64,000 nucleotides of DNA, taken from the NCBI GenBank assembly GCA_027488985.1, contig JAIYAR010000010.1, positions 372,001-436,000 on the forward strand, given 5' to 3'. Shown in pieces: positions 34,982-45,277 of this stretch. A program made the translations under genes and the position numbers. The notes beneath the pieces were generated by a model that had not been told where the DNA came from, searched no databases, and saw nothing but the letters and a program-made list of their open reading frames with translations. Position 1 is the stretch's first letter, and each line of letters begins with the position of its first letter. The DNA is from Comamonadaceae bacterium (GTDB taxonomy: Bacteria; Pseudomonadota; Gammaproteobacteria; Burkholderiales; Burkholderiaceae_C).

Positions 34982-36283
34982 TTAAATTTGCAGCTTGTCC
35001 CGCAGGTCGTAATACCAGGCGCCCAGTGCCGTGAGCGGCACCCGGAACCAGCGCCCGCCCGGAAAGGGGTAATGCGGAAGGTTGGCAAAGGCGTCAAAGC
35101 GGTTGGCTTGCCCTTGAATCACCTCGCTGAGCACCCGGCCTATCAAGTGGGTGAAAGTGACCCCGTGACCGGAGCAGCCTTGCGAGTAGTAGATGTTGGA
35201 GCTCAGGCGCCCCACTTCCGGCAGGCGCGACAGGGTCAGCAGGAAGTTGCCCGTCCAGCCATAGTCGATTCGCACGTCTTTTAGCTGGGGAAATGTTTTC
35301 AACAGCTTGGGCCGGATGATGGACTCCACATGCTGCGGGTCCCGGGCGCCATAGATTACTCCGCCGCCGTAAAGCAAGCGCCGGTCACCGGAGAGGCGGA
35401 AATAGTCCAACAGGAAGTTGCTGTCTTCGACGCAATAGTCGGTGGGCAGAATTTCGGGGAAGCGGTCTCCCAGCGGCTCTGTGGCAACGACTTGAGTACC
35501 ACAAGGCATGGATCGCGAAGCCAACTGGGGCTCCAGCCCGCCGATGTAGGCGTTGCAAGCCACGATCACAAAGCGCGCTTTGACCTGCCCCCGCGCGGTG
35601 TGCACTACGGCAGGGTCGCCCCGCTCTATGCGTAGCACGGGTGAGCCTTCAAACACACGCCCGCCGAGTGACTCAAACGCAGCAGCCTCCCCTTGCGCCA
35701 GGCGCAAGGGATGCATATGGCCGGCACTTTGGTCCAGCAAGGTCGCGCGGTAGCGCCCGGTGCCGATAGCTGCTTCGCTTTCTGTCGCATCCAAAAGACT
35801 CAGCTGCTGGTGGCCGTAGCGCTCCCAAAGTTGCTTGTGATGCTCGAGCTGCTTTACCTGCTTGGCGGTGATGGCGGCAAACATGCCACCCGGTTTGAAG
35901 TGGCAGTCAATCTGGTACTTTTCAATCCGCTCACGGATGATCTTTGCGCCTTCAAAGGCCATGCTGCCCAGGGCCTGGGCGGTGGTAGCGCCATAACGCG
36001 CTTCGATCACATCCATGTCCCGCGAATAGCTGTGCACCAGCTGCCCGCCATTGCGGCCCGAAGCGCCCCAACCTACTTTGGCTGCTTCCAGAACCACCAC
36101 TTTGAACCCGGCTTCCGCCAGATGCAAGGCCGATGACAGGCCGGTGTAGCCGGCACCGATGACAACCACATCGGCTTCCACGCTCCCCAGCAAGGGAGCG
36201 CGCTGAGGCTGGGGCAACCCGCTGGCTGCGTAGTAAGACGGGGCGTGCGCGGCCGACGCCGCCGCTGGGACAGACTGGGACAT
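34982..36283 (-). CDS. puuB: Gamma-glutamylputrescine oxidase-like FAD oxidoreductase
   Basis: 433 residues from ATG 36283 (AAGG 7 bases upstream). Dinucleotide site DVVVIGAGYTGLSSALHLAEAG, then VLEAAKVGWGASGRNGGQLVHSY, which is the signature of the PuuB/DAO subgroup, and the C-terminal IYYSQGCSGHGVTFTHLIG. PuuB oxidises gamma-glutamylputrescine to the aldehyde, yielding peroxide and ammonia. The adjacent puuC-like dehydrogenase supports this, but puuA and puuD are not here, so another amine substrate is possible. Confidence 0.82.
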   Translation of the reverse strand: MSQSVPAAASAAHAPSYYAASGLPQPQRAPLLGSVEADVVVIGAGYTGLSSALHLAEAGFKVVVLEAAKVGWGASGRNGGQLVHSYSRDMDVIEARYGATTAQALGSMAFEGAKIIRERIEKYQIDCHFKPGGMFAAITAKQVKQLEHHKQLWERYGHQQLSLLDATESEAAIGTGRYRATLLDQSAGHMHPLRLAQGEAAAFESLGGRVFEGSPVLRIERGDPAVVHTARGQVKARFVIVACNAYIGGLEPQLASRSMPCGTQVVATEPLGDRFPEILPTDYCVEDSNFLLDYFRLSGDRRLLYGGGVIYGARDPQHVESIIRPKLLKTFPQLKDVRIDYGWTGNFLLTLSRLPEVGRLSSNIYYSQGCSGHGVTFTHLIGRVLSEVIQGQANRFDAFANLPHYPFPGGRWFRVPLTALGAWYYDLRDKLQI

Positions 36284-36303
36284 AAACAACCTTCAGAGGG
36301 GGA

Positions 36304-37806
36304 TCAGGCGTCGATCCGGAGCCAGGTGGTCTTCAGCTCGGTGTACTTGTCAAAGGCGTGCAGGGACTTGTCACGACCGTTACCGGACTGCTTGTAGCCA
36401 CCGAACGGCACGGTGATATCGTCTTCGTCGTATTGGTTCACATGCACCGTACCGGCTTTCAGGCCGCGAGCTACCCGGTGTGCGCGGTCGATCTGGCTGC
36501 TCCAGACACTGGCCTGCAAGCCATACACGCTGTCATTGGCCAAAGCCAGAGCCTCTGCCTCGTTGGCAAACGGAATGACGCCCAGCACCGGTCCAAAAAT
36601 TTCTTCGCGCGCAATCTTCATGTCGTTGCGCACCCCTTCAAAAATGGTGGGCTCCACAAAGTAGCCGCCGGACTCAGTACGCACGCGGCGACCGCCAAAA
36701 GCGATGTTGGCACCTTCGGCCTGACCTTGATGGATGTAGCCCAGCACTGTGCTCATTTGCCCTGCATCTACCAGGGCGCCCATTTCGGTCGACTCCTGCA
36801 ACGGATCACCGGGCAGGTATTTGCGGGCTTCGTCCTGCAAGGCCGCCATGAACTCGGCCACCACATCCTGCTGCACCAACAAGCGGGTAGGCGCGTTACA
36901 AGACTCGCCTTGGTTGTAGAACACAGAGCCTGCTGCAGCCCGGGCGGCGGCGGCCACGTCTTTGGCGTCATTGAACACCACAAAGGCGGACTTGCCGCCC
37001 AGCTCGTTGTACACCCGCTTGAGGTTGGACTCCGCAGAGCATGCCAGCATGCGTCGGCCGATGCGGGTGGAACCGGTAAAGCCGATGGCATCCACATCCA
37101 TGTGCAGCGCCAGGGCCTCGCCCGCTTCATGGCCATAGCCGGTCACCACATTGAAGACACCTGCTGGCAAACCAGCATCAACCGCCAGCTCCGCCAGGCG
37201 CAGTGCGGTGTAAGGCGATTTTTCGCTGGGCTTGAGTACCACGCTATTGCCCGCAGCCAAAGCCGGGCCGAGCTTCCAGGCGGCCATGATGAGCGGATAG
37301 TTCCAGGGAACGATAGCGCCGATCACGCCCATGGCTTCCCGGGTGATGAGCGCCAAAGCTGTGTCTGCTGTGGGTGCGATTTCGTCATACAGCTTGTCGA
37401 CCGCTTCGCCGTACCAGGCCAGGCAATTGGCGGTGGAGGGCACATCAACCGCCAGGCTGTGGGAGATGGGCTTGCCCATGTCCATGGTTTCCAGCAACGC
37501 GAGTTCGTCGCGGGCGGCCATCACCAGCTCCGACCACCGCTGCAACACCTTTTTGCGGGCCTTGGGCGACTGGCCTGCCCAGCGGCGGTCAGCGAACGCC
37601 GCGCGAGCGGCAGCCACTGCGGCATCAATGTCTGCCTTCTGGCCGCGTGCCACGGTACCAATTCCCAAACCGTTCAGTGGTGAGTGCTTCTCAAAGGTCT
37701 GTCCATCTGCGGCGTGCACACGCTCGCCATTGATAAACAGTCTGCCGTCGGTGACCAGTGCCCGTGCGCGGGCATGCCAGGGAGAGGTGGATTCGGTTGA
37801 GGTCAT
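36304..37806 (-). CDS. puuC: Aldehyde dehydrogenase, PuuC-like (gamma-glutamyl-gamma-aminobutyraldehyde dehydrogenase)
   Basis: 500 residues from ATG 37806. NAD-dependent ALDH: IGAIVPWNYPLIMAAWKLGPALAAGNSVVLKPSEKSP, FTGSTRIGRRML, catalytic glutamate in YNELGGKSAFVVF and cysteine in NQGESCNAPTRLL, and the C-terminal PFGGYKQSGNGRDKSLHAFDKYTELK. The last motif is typical of PuuC and related amine-derived aldehyde dehydrogenases. It precedes puuB by 20 bases in one transcript, so aldehydes made by that oxidase are its likely substrates. Confidence 0.85.
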   Translation of the reverse strand: MTSTESTSPWHARARALVTDGRLFINGERVHAADGQTFEKHSPLNGLGIGTVARGQKADIDAAVAAARAAFADRRWAGQSPKARKKVLQRWSELVMAARDELALLETMDMGKPISHSLAVDVPSTANCLAWYGEAVDKLYDEIAPTADTALALITREAMGVIGAIVPWNYPLIMAAWKLGPALAAGNSVVLKPSEKSPYTALRLAELAVDAGLPAGVFNVVTGYGHEAGEALALHMDVDAIGFTGSTRIGRRMLACSAESNLKRVYNELGGKSAFVVFNDAKDVAAAARAAAGSVFYNQGESCNAPTRLLVQQDVVAEFMAALQDEARKYLPGDPLQESTEMGALVDAGQMSTVLGYIHQGQAEGANIAFGGRRVRTESGGYFVEPTIFEGVRNDMKIAREEIFGPVLGVIPFANEAEALALANDSVYGLQASVWSSQIDRAHRVARGLKAGTVHVNQYDEDDITVPFGGYKQSGNGRDKSLHAFDKYTELKTTWLRIDA

Positions 37807-37914
37807 GGGCGTACAAACTCCGTGAAAGTGGCCCCTACGATATCCGTAGCAAAGGGGGCTCGATGGAGCCACTTTGCAATTGACGGGCAGACCACTTGGC
37901 GAGACGGGATTCTG

Positions 37915-39879
37915 TCAGGACTGTTGGCGGGGAGCCAAGGTGAATCGATCGACCAGCCTCCATTGGGCCTGCCCCGCTTGCGGCGCTTCCTCCCAGGCAG
38001 GCCTGGCATCCCCGGCCGCGGCACCTCGGGGCGCCGGGCTGCGTTGCCACTTTTTGGGTACGTGATCACAGCCGAAAAAATAGCCGGTCAGGCTGCCACC
38101 GGCATCAATGCGGAAGCGTAAAAAACCTTTGAAGTCTTCACACGCCAGAGGCGAAAAAGCACTGTTCCACATCAACCCTGCCCGTGCCATGAGTGCCAGG
38201 TAGCAACCGGTTACCAGTCCCCCCAAAACAGAACCGACCAAGGGATAGAGGAATCCGGTCAAAAACGCAGTGGCCAGAGTCGCCCAACCTGCAGAACCAG
38301 GCCCTACCCAATTACGAACACATGCCACCAGTGCAAAAACCACACTTATCGCCACCACATGGGCGAGAAAGTGCAACGCAGGTAGCCCCCATTTTTTGAC
38401 CTTCGGTCCGGGCTCACCCGCGGAGAGCGACAAACACATCAGCAACAAAAGCCCATGTGCGGTCAGGCACAGCGGACTTTTCCAGATGCTTCTAAACCAA
38501 TCTAGTTGGGCCTGCTGCCATGACCATCCCCCCGTTAACGGGGCTTGCGCATGGTTGGAGACCAGAGCCAAGCTGTAAATCAGCCCGATCAACACGACAC
38601 TCAACACGTTGCCCTGCAAGATGCCCGGTATCAGTTTGCCGCCGCGCGGTGAGTGGCTGTTCCAAGCGAATTTGAAGAGTGCCCACACATTCCCCCCGCT
38701 CAAGCTACGCGATTGCGCGGGGTCCGGATACGTGCATTGACCGGTGTAAATGGAACCCGCGGTTTCGGGCCCGCTCACGGTGCCGATACGGGTGGCCGTG
38801 CGCAACTCGTCGCTGATGGCGTCCGGATGGGACGCATAACATCTCGCCTTGGTTTGACCGAACTCTTGGGCATGGGTCGGGTGAAGAAATGCCCCACCAG
38901 AACCGCAAGTCACCAAAACATCATCTTTGACGGCGTCAAGAGGCTCGCTGGACTCGCGGCAGTAATGGTGCACATCTCCCGCCAGTCGCATGCGGATATG
39001 AATGCCCTTGGCCTCCAGCATCGCTTCCAGACGCTGGTACCGTTTGGGGTAGCCTTCTGGAGCCGAATCGCCCAATGGCCGCGTCCAATAGGGCTCCGGA
39101 TAGATCAACACCAACTGGTCGCCGGGCTCAATGCCCAGCGAAGGATTGTCGTCACTCCCAATCTTGTCCCCAGCCAGCCGCCGGAAGGCCTCGTACTGTC
39201 CGCGATCGATATCGCCGGCAAGCGCGAAGTCCAGGCCCCAAACCCACCATCGTTGGGGTAGCCGTGTTGCGAAGTACGACCTTTTCTGGGGCGTATTCAG
39301 GCCGAACACTTCGCCGTTGTTGCGGTTGACGAAGTAGCGCTTGAAAGTCGAGATGCTGTCGAACCAGTCGTGGTTCTGGGGAATGGCATAGGCACTGCGC
39401 CCTTGCGGGTCGTGCCCCAGTGTGCTGCGGGCCCCCTCAAACAACTCCAGGAACCGGTATTGGTACTCCTGCACATTGGCACTGGGGTAACAAAGATCAC
39501 CCCCGAAATACAGGACACGGCCTCTCGGAAAGCGCAGGTGTTCGGGAATCGGGCTGTGGGAAAGATGGAGTGCTTCGGCCTGCAAGGCCCGCGCAACCGT
39601 GTAACTTGCGTTCCCGCCGTCCCCGGTGTCAGATACGAAGTCGAACCAGAAACTTCCATCGGTCTGCACCTCGGCAGCATGGTCTGAGGGCTGGAAGGTA
39701 CCCGCCCAAAGCTCGCGCGGATCGGCGTTACGGATTACATCTGTGGAAGAGAGCAGTTCCCGCGCCGACTGCAAAAGCACGAAGGGGTTGTACCAGGCGA
39801 CCGGCCAGCGCTTGTGCGGCTCTACACCGACACCGAATGTGTAATTGCCCAAATGTCTTCTCCCTTGCGATAGTTTCAC
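37915..39879 (-). CDS. Membrane-anchored calcineurin-like metallophosphoesterase
   Basis: 654 residues from GTG 39879; a TTG at 39852 with GGGAG upstream is an alternative. The metal-binding blocks of the family are FDFVSDTGDGGNA (Asp84, Asp87), LYFGGDLCYPSANVQEY (Asp128), IPQNHDWFDS (Asn169-His170-Asp171, with Gln instead of the usual Gly) and LAGDVHHYCRES (His304, His305). After about residue 420 there are about four membrane helices (VLSVVLIGLIYSLALV, LCLTAHGLLLLMCLSL, FLAHVVAISVVFALVACV, TAFLTGFLYPLVGSVLGGLV). The substrate is unknown. Single gene with no obvious partners. Confidence 0.8.
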   Translation of the reverse strand: MKLSQGRRHLGNYTFGVGVEPHKRWPVAWYNPFVLLQSARELLSSTDVIRNADPRELWAGTFQPSDHAAEVQTDGSFWFDFVSDTGDGGNASYTVARALQAEALHLSHSPIPEHLRFPRGRVLYFGGDLCYPSANVQEYQYRFLELFEGARSTLGHDPQGRSAYAIPQNHDWFDSISTFKRYFVNRNNGEVFGLNTPQKRSYFATRLPQRWWVWGLDFALAGDIDRGQYEAFRRLAGDKIGSDDNPSLGIEPGDQLVLIYPEPYWTRPLGDSAPEGYPKRYQRLEAMLEAKGIHIRMRLAGDVHHYCRESSEPLDAVKDDVLVTCGSGGAFLHPTHAQEFGQTKARCYASHPDAISDELRTATRIGTVSGPETAGSIYTGQCTYPDPAQSRSLSGGNVWALFKFAWNSHSPRGGKLIPGILQGNVLSVVLIGLIYSLALVSNHAQAPLTGGWSWQQAQLDWFRSIWKSPLCLTAHGLLLLMCLSLSAGEPGPKVKKWGLPALHFLAHVVAISVVFALVACVRNWVGPGSAGWATLATAFLTGFLYPLVGSVLGGLVTGCYLALMARAGLMWNSAFSPLACEDFKGFLRFRIDAGGSLTGYFFGCDHVPKKWQRSPAPRGAAAGDARPAWEEAPQAGQAQWRLVDRFTLAPRQQS

Positions 39880-39950
39880 CGCTCTTGATGGCGGGTGTAT
39901 TCAACCATAGGTGCACCTGCCGGGCAATGCGTCATGAGCAACTGATATTG

Positions 39951-39998
39951 AACAAAAAGAAACCGCGCAATGCATGGCAGTGCGCGGTTTTTTTTTAT
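39951..39998. terminator. Bidirectional terminator after the MFS gene
   Basis: AAACCGCGCA (39960-39969) pairs with TGCGCGGTTT (39981-39990). Eight T follow on the plus strand and TTTCTTTTTG on the minus strand. It terminates the minus-strand MFS gene that ends at 40022. No plus-strand gene ends nearby. Confidence 0.9.
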
Positions 39999-40021
39999 GT
40001 AATGCGGCAGATGCCGCGCGC

Positions 40022-41356
40022 CTACTCTTTGCGTTCGATCAGGCGGTTAATCCGCAAAGCAACCAGCGTGCACACTGCGCCTGACAAAAGGTACAGGGAC
40101 ACAGCGCCCAAACCGAACCGCGCGGACAGACCCAAAGCCACCAGGGGGGCAAAACCTGCGCCCATCAGCCAAGCAAGGTCAGAGGACAAAGCGGCACCGG
40201 TGTAACGGTACTGAGGCGAAAAATTGGACGTCACAGTGCCGGAGGCCTGGCCGTAAGACAGTCCCAAAAGCACAAAGCCGGTGAGCAGGAACAAGTTGTT
40301 GCCGACAGTTCCAGCCCCCAATAGCCACGGTGTCACAAAACTAAACAGACCGATCAGCAATGCCATGGTGCCCAGCAGATTGCGGCGCCCGATCCGGTCA
40401 GCCAACCACCCCGAGAACACGATGGCGACCGCTGCCAGCAATGCACCGATGATCTGCACCTCCAGCACATCGCCAATGGCCTGCTCCGAGTACATCGCAA
40501 TCCAGGACAAGGGGAACACCGTAGCCAAATGAAAAAGTGCAAAGCTGGCCAAAGCAGCGAAAGCGCCCAAGACCACATTGCCCCCCTCTGCACGGACCAC
40601 CTTGGTAACGCTGACCGGCTGCAATTCCAACTCCTGCAAACGCTCCGCGTAGGACTGGCCGACCACCAGACGAAGACGCGCAAACAAAGCGACCACGTTG
40701 ATGGCAAACGCAACAAAGAACGGGTAACGCCAGCCGTAGCTCAGAAATTCAGCAGAAGTCAGATTGCTGTGCAGATAGGCAAACAAGCCCGCCGCCAACA
40801 CAAAGCCCACGGGTGCGCCCAACTGGCCCACCATCGAAAACCAGCCACGGCGCTCCGGAGGGGCGCTCATCGCCAGCAGGGAGGGCAAGCCATCCCAAGA
40901 GCCCCCCAAACCCAGACCTTGACCGATGCGCAGAATGATCATGGCCACGATCGCGGTGGTTCCTGCAGCTGCATAGCTGGGCAGGAAAGCCATACCTGCG
41001 GTGCTGGCCCCCAACATAAAGAGCGCCAGTGTCAGCTTGGTACCGCGCCCCCAGCGCCGCTGTACCGCCATGGAGATGGCGGTTCCTACCGGGCGGGCTA
41101 CAAAGGCCAGAGAAAAGATGGCAAAAGCCATCAACGTTCCGTCCAGACGCGACAAAAACGGGAAAAGCAGTCCCGGAAACACCAGAACGCACGCAATTCC
41201 AAACACAAAGAAGTCGAAATACTCCGACGAGCGGCCGATGATGACTCCAACGGCAATCTCTCCGGGCGTCACATCTTCATCGGTGTGGGCACCAGCCAGG
41301 GACACAGAACTTTCATAACCTGACCCTGCAAGGGCCGCAGAAGCTGGTGGGTACAT
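40022..41356 (-). CDS. MFS transporter, metabolite:H+ symporter type
   Basis: 444 residues with about 12 membrane helices. The loop between helices 2 and 3 (ARPVGTAISMAVQRRWGRGTKL) and the WLADRIGRRNLLG loop between helices 8 and 9 fit the metabolite:H+ symporter family (ShiA, ProP, citrate and dicarboxylate carriers). Also visible are GQGLGLGGSWDGLPSLLAMSAPPERRGWFSMVGQLG and RYTGAALSSDLAWLMGAG. The substrate cannot be named. It diverges from the cyo operon. Confidence 0.87.
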   Translation of the reverse strand: MYPPASAALAGSGYESSVSLAGAHTDEDVTPGEIAVGVIIGRSSEYFDFFVFGIACVLVFPGLLFPFLSRLDGTLMAFAIFSLAFVARPVGTAISMAVQRRWGRGTKLTLALFMLGASTAGMAFLPSYAAAGTTAIVAMIILRIGQGLGLGGSWDGLPSLLAMSAPPERRGWFSMVGQLGAPVGFVLAAGLFAYLHSNLTSAEFLSYGWRYPFFVAFAINVVALFARLRLVVGQSYAERLQELELQPVSVTKVVRAEGGNVVLGAFAALASFALFHLATVFPLSWIAMYSEQAIGDVLEVQIIGALLAAVAIVFSGWLADRIGRRNLLGTMALLIGLFSFVTPWLLGAGTVGNNLFLLTGFVLLGLSYGQASGTVTSNFSPQYRYTGAALSSDLAWLMGAGFAPLVALGLSARFGLGAVSLYLLSGAVCTLVALRINRLIERKE

Positions 41357-41484
41357 GGGGCAGATTCCTCAATCAACAGACACACCACCGTTGTACACCC
41401 AAGCGATGCGGGTTTCCGTCCTTTCCCGCCACCTTGCAGGTCAGGAAAACCCTGATTGCCAGGCCCCTGCCAAACACTTTGATC

Positions 41485-41529
41485 TTGGACAAAATGTCCA
41501 ATGGACAAATTTGCTAGTCAATTTACAGT
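41485..41529 (+). promoter_or_regulatory. cyo operon promoter with an overlapping palindromic operator
   Basis: TGGACA (41502-41507), a 16-base spacer and TACAGT (41524-41529) make a sigma-70-like promoter. The -35 box lies in a double palindrome: TTGGACA-AAA-TGTCCAA (41485-41501) and TGTCCA-A-TGGACA (41495-41507), i.e. three half-sites of TGGACA/TGTCCA. A further TCAGG/CCTGA inverted repeat lies at 41441-41455. The regulator is unknown. Confidence 0.5.
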
Positions 41530-41585
41530 CTGAAGCTCATTCTTCTGTATCCAACCCTAGCGCCCCGTCCACGGGCGCAGCAAGC

Positions 41586-42632
41586 ATGTTCAAACTCAAG
41601 GCATTCCGCTCGCTCAGCGCGCTCGCTGCCATGGCAGTGGCAGCCGGTCTTTCCGGTTGCAGCAAAGCTGTTGTTCTTAATCCTGCGGGAGATATCGCAT
41701 CTCAGCAGGGCCAAATGGTAGTCACCGCGACCCTGCTGATGTTGATCATCATCGTTCCGGTCATCGCCTTGACCCTGTTTTTTGCCTGGAAGTACCGCCA
41801 GAGCAATACCGAGGCCGAATATGAACCCGAGTGGCACCACTCCACTTCGCTGGAGTTGGTGATCTGGACTGTGCCTTTGCTCATCATCATTGCCTTGGGC
41901 GCCCTGACCTGGATTGGCACCCACAAGCTCGACCCTTACCGGCCGCTGGACCGCATTGACGCGCAGCGCCCCCTGCCTGCGGACATGAAGCCCCTGGTAG
42001 TCCAGGTGGTGGCAATGGACTGGAAATGGCTTTTCTTCTACCCCGAGCAGGGCATTGCGACGGTGAACGAGCTAGCGGCACCGGTGGACCGCCCCATCCT
42101 CTTCAAGTTGACGTCCACATCGACCATGAATGCGTTTTACGTGCCTGACCTTGCCGGCATGATTTACGCCATGCCCGGCATGCAGACGGAGCTCAATGCG
42201 GTCATCAACCGGCCAGGTGTGTACAAGGGCATGTCTTCGCACTACAGCGGGGCAGGCTTTTCCGGCATGACCTTCAAGTTCCATGGCCTGAACAACGAAG
42301 ACTTCGCAGCCTGGGTCAACAAGGCAAAAACCGAAGGCAAGACGCTGGACCGGACCGCTTACGCGAACCTGGTAAAGCCCAGTGAACGTGATCCGGTCCA
42401 ACGCTTCTCTGCAGTGGAAAAAGGCCTGTACGACAAGGTACTGAACCGCTGCGTGGAAGACGGAAAGATGTGCATGCACCACATGATGGCTATCGACGCG
42501 CGTGGTGGAAGCACCTACGTCAAAGCCATGGGATTGAGCATGCCCCAAGACGTGTGCACGGTGCAAAACGCCGACCAGGTCATCGCCGCGCTGGAAACCC
42601 GCAACGCCCAACGCGCCACCGTTCAACAATGA
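41586..42632 (+). CDS. cyoA: Ubiquinol oxidase subunit II
   Basis: 348 residues from ATG 41586; the open frame upstream is not similar. Lipoprotein signal with lipobox GLSGCSK, two membrane helices ([22 protein letters not shown] and [21 protein letters not shown]), and a periplasmic cupredoxin domain. The CuA ligands of cytochrome oxidases are absent: the region reads [16 protein letters not shown], as in quinol oxidases. It belongs to a bo3/ba3-type proton-pumping terminal oxidase. No ribosome-binding site stands out. Confidence 0.94.
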   Translation: MFKLKAFRSLSALAAMAVAAGLSGCSKAVVLNPAGDIASQQGQMVVTATLLMLIIIVPVIALTLFFAWKYRQSNTEAEYEPEWHHSTSLELVIWTVPLLIIIALGALTWIGTHKLDPYRPLDRIDAQRPLPADMKPLVVQVVAMDWKWLFFYPEQGIATVNELAAPVDRPILFKLTSTSTMNAFYVPDLAGMIYAMPGMQTELNAVINRPGVYKGMSSHYSGAGFSGMTFKFHGLNNEDFAAWVNKAKTEGKTLDRTAYANLVKPSERDPVQRFSAVEKGLYDKVLNRCVEDGKMCMHHMMAIDARGGSTYVKAMGLSMPQDVCTVQNADQVIAALETRNAQRATVQQ

Positions 42633-42645
42633 TTTGAGACCCACT

Positions 42646-44649
42646 ATGTCCTCCCCCACCCTCACCGATACACATTGGGCACTAGGCCGGCTCAGCTGGG
42701 ATGCCGTGCCCATGACGCACGACCCCATCATCTTGGGAACGTTCATCATGGTCTGTCTGGGCGGCCTCGTCGTGCTGGCCGCAATGACAAAGTTCCGCTT
42801 GTGGGGCCCCTTCTGGCGCGACTGGGTCTGCAGCATCGACCACAAGAAGATCGGCATCATGTACATGGTGCTCGGTATCGTGATGCTGCTACGCGGTTTC
42901 GCTGATGCGGTCATGATGCGCCTGCAGCAGGCAATGGCCTTTGGCGACAACATGGGTTACCTGCCGCCACACCACTACGACCAGGTGTTCACCGCCCACG
43001 GCGTGATCATGATTTTCTTCGTGGCCATGCCCTTGGTGACGGGCTTGATGAACTACCTTATCCCGCTACAGATCGGTGCACGCGATGTGTCTTTCCCGTT
43101 CCTGAACAATTTCAGTTTCTGGATGACGACTGCCGGTGCTGTGCTGGTCATGTTCTCTTTGTTTCTGGGTGAGTTTTCCACCTCAGGCTGGCTGGCACTC
43201 TCCAACCTCGGGGCGCAGAGCCCCAGCACCGGGCTGGATTACTACATCTGGGCCCTGCAGATTGCCGGGGTGGGCACCACGCTCTCAGGTATCAACCTGA
43301 TCGTCACCATCATCAAGATGCGTGCCCCAGGCATGAGCCTGATGAAGATGCCCGTGTTTGTATGGACGGCCCTGTGCACCAATGCACTGATCGTGGCGTC
43401 TTTCCCCGTGCTGACAGCGGCTCTGGTGTTGATGTCCCTGGACCGTTATGCCGGTACCAATTTCTTCACTAACGAGCTGGGCGGTAACCCCATGCTGTAT
43501 GTGAACCTGATCTGGATCTGGGGCCACCCCGAGGTGTACATCTTGATCCTGCCCGCATTCGGCGTGTTTTCAGAGATCGTGGCCACCTTCAGCAAGAAGC
43601 GGCTGTTCGGATACACCTCCATGGTCTATGCGACGGTGTGTATCACCATCCTGTCTTACCTGGTGTGGTTGCACCACTTCTTCACCATGGGGTCGGGCGC
43701 CAGCGTCAATACCTTCTTCGGTATCACCACCATGATCATCTCCATCCCTACCGGGGCGAAGATCTTCAACTGGCTGTTCACCATGTACAAGGGCCGCATC
43801 CGGTTCGAGCTGCCCATGATGTGGACCGTGGCTTTCATGATCACCTTTGCCATCGGCGGCATGACCGGTGTGTTGCTAGCGGTGCCCCCTGCAGACTTTG
43901 TGCTGCACAACAGCCTGTTCCTGATCGCCCACTTCCACAACGTGATCATCGGCGGCGTGGTGTTCGGCATGTTCGCCGGCATCAACTACTGGTTCCCCAA
44001 GGCATTCGGCTACAAGCTGGACCACACCTGGGGCGTTCGCTCCTTCTGGTTGTGGGTCGTGGGTTTCTGGGTAGCCTTCACTCCGCTGTACATCCTGGGC
44101 TTGATGGGCGTGACCCGCCGGGCCAACCATTTTGAAGACCAATCCTTGCAGATCTGGTTTGTGATTGCCGCTGTCGGTGCGGCCATGATTGCGGGCGGTA
44201 TCGCCTGCTTCCTGATCCAGCTGGTGGTGAGCTATCTCAAACGTGAAGAACTGCGCGACTGGACCGGCGACCCTTGGGGTGGCCGTACCCTGGAGTGGGC
44301 GACATCATCCCCACCGCCGGACTACAACTTCGCCTTTACCCCCGTGGTGCACGAGATCGATGCCTGGTGGGACATGAAAAAGCATGCCTACCAGCGTCCA
44401 CTGAGCGGCTTCCAGTCCATCCACATGCCCTCCAATACTGCAGCCGGCGTGGTGATTTCCGGTCTGTCGCTGGTATTCGGTTTCGCGCTTATCTGGCATA
44501 TGTGGCTGCTGGCCGGCGTGTCGTTTGCCGCCTTGCTGATTACTGCGATCGCCCACACCTTCAACTACCACCGTGACTTCTACATTCCCGCAGACCAAGT
44601 GACTGCCAGCGAAGAAGCACGAACATTGCAATTGGCCCGCCATGTCTGA
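42646..44649 (+). CDS. cyoB: Ubiquinol oxidase subunit I (haem-copper)
   Basis: 667 residues. Haem-copper oxidase core with about 15 membrane helices. Low-spin haem and binuclear-centre ligands are visible: [30 protein letters not shown] (His and the cross-linked Tyr), [10 protein letters not shown] (Cu-binding His pair), and [13 protein letters not shown]. The N-terminal [18 protein letters not shown] and C-terminal extension match CyoB. It oxidises ubiquinol and reduces oxygen while pumping protons. Starts 13 bases after cyoA. Confidence 0.97.
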   Translation: MSSPTLTDTHWALGRLSWDAVPMTHDPIILGTFIMVCLGGLVVLAAMTKFRLWGPFWRDWVCSIDHKKIGIMYMVLGIVMLLRGFADAVMMRLQQAMAFGDNMGYLPPHHYDQVFTAHGVIMIFFVAMPLVTGLMNYLIPLQIGARDVSFPFLNNFSFWMTTAGAVLVMFSLFLGEFSTSGWLALSNLGAQSPSTGLDYYIWALQIAGVGTTLSGINLIVTIIKMRAPGMSLMKMPVFVWTALCTNALIVASFPVLTAALVLMSLDRYAGTNFFTNELGGNPMLYVNLIWIWGHPEVYILILPAFGVFSEIVATFSKKRLFGYTSMVYATVCITILSYLVWLHHFFTMGSGASVNTFFGITTMIISIPTGAKIFNWLFTMYKGRIRFELPMMWTVAFMITFAIGGMTGVLLAVPPADFVLHNSLFLIAHFHNVIIGGVVFGMFAGINYWFPKAFGYKLDHTWGVRSFWLWVVGFWVAFTPLYILGLMGVTRRANHFEDQSLQIWFVIAAVGAAMIAGGIACFLIQLVVSYLKREELRDWTGDPWGGRTLEWATSSPPPDYNFAFTPVVHEIDAWWDMKKHAYQRPLSGFQSIHMPSNTAAGVVISGLSLVFGFALIWHMWLLAGVSFAALLITAIAHTFNYHRDFYIPADQVTASEEARTLQLARHV

Positions 44650-45277
44650 TATCCGTACCTCCCACGGCGCCGCAGCCGGCGCACTAGCTCCCCGCGAGTA
44701 CCACCTCGCCCATGAGCCACACCCAGAGAACGGCACAGCGCTGGGCTTCTGGCTCTACCTGATGAGCGACTGCCTCATCTTCGCCGCACTTTTTGCAACC
44801 TACGGCGTATTGGGCCGCAGCTATGCCGCAGGCCCGAACGGCGCCGAGCTGTTCGACCTGACGCTGGTAGCCATCAACACCGGCTTCTTGCTTCTGTCCT
44901 CCATCACCTTCGGCTTTGCAATGTTGCGCAAGCAAATGGGCGATGTGAAGGGAACCTTGCTCTGGCTGGCAGTTACCGGCTTTTTCGGCCTGTGCTTTCT
45001 GGGATTGGAACTCTATGAATTCCACCATTTGATACAGGAAGGGGCTGGCCCGCAACGCAGTGCATTTCTCTCAGCCTTCTTTGCGTTGGTCGGTACCCAC
45101 GGCTTGCACGTCACCTTCGGCCTGATCTGGCTGATCGTACTGATGGTGCAAATTAACAAGCACGGTCTGACCCCTGCGAACAACCGCCGTTTGATGTGCC
45201 TGTCCATGTTCTGGCACTTTCTGGACGTGATCTGGATCGGCGTATTCACCTTTGTGTACCTGATGGGAGTGCTGTAA
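44642..45277 (+). CDS. cyoC: Ubiquinol oxidase subunit III
   Basis: 211 residues, five membrane helices. Signatures: [63 protein letters not shown], and [21 protein letters not shown]. Subunit III supports proton pumping and complex stability. Its ATG overlaps the end of cyoB by 8 bases. Confidence 0.96.
   Translation: MSDIRTSHGAAAGALAPREYHLAHEPHPENGTALGFWLYLMSDCLIFAALFATYGVLGRSYAAGPNGAELFDLTLVAINTGFLLLSSITFGFAMLRKQMGDVKGTLLWLAVTGFFGLCFLGLELYEFHHLIQEGAGPQRSAFLSAFFALVGTHGLHVTFGLIWLIVLMVQINKHGLTPANNRRLMCLSMFWHFLDVIWIGVFTFVYLMGVL

Noticed and set aside
36358..37683. A 441-codon open frame on the plus strand
   Set aside because: Antisense to the puuC-like gene; low-complexity His/Gly-rich translation typical of shadow frames.
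41586..44649. Cytochrome c oxidase instead of quinol oxidase
   Set aside because: The subunit II lacks the CuA cysteine pair and has the GFSGM motif of quinol oxidases.
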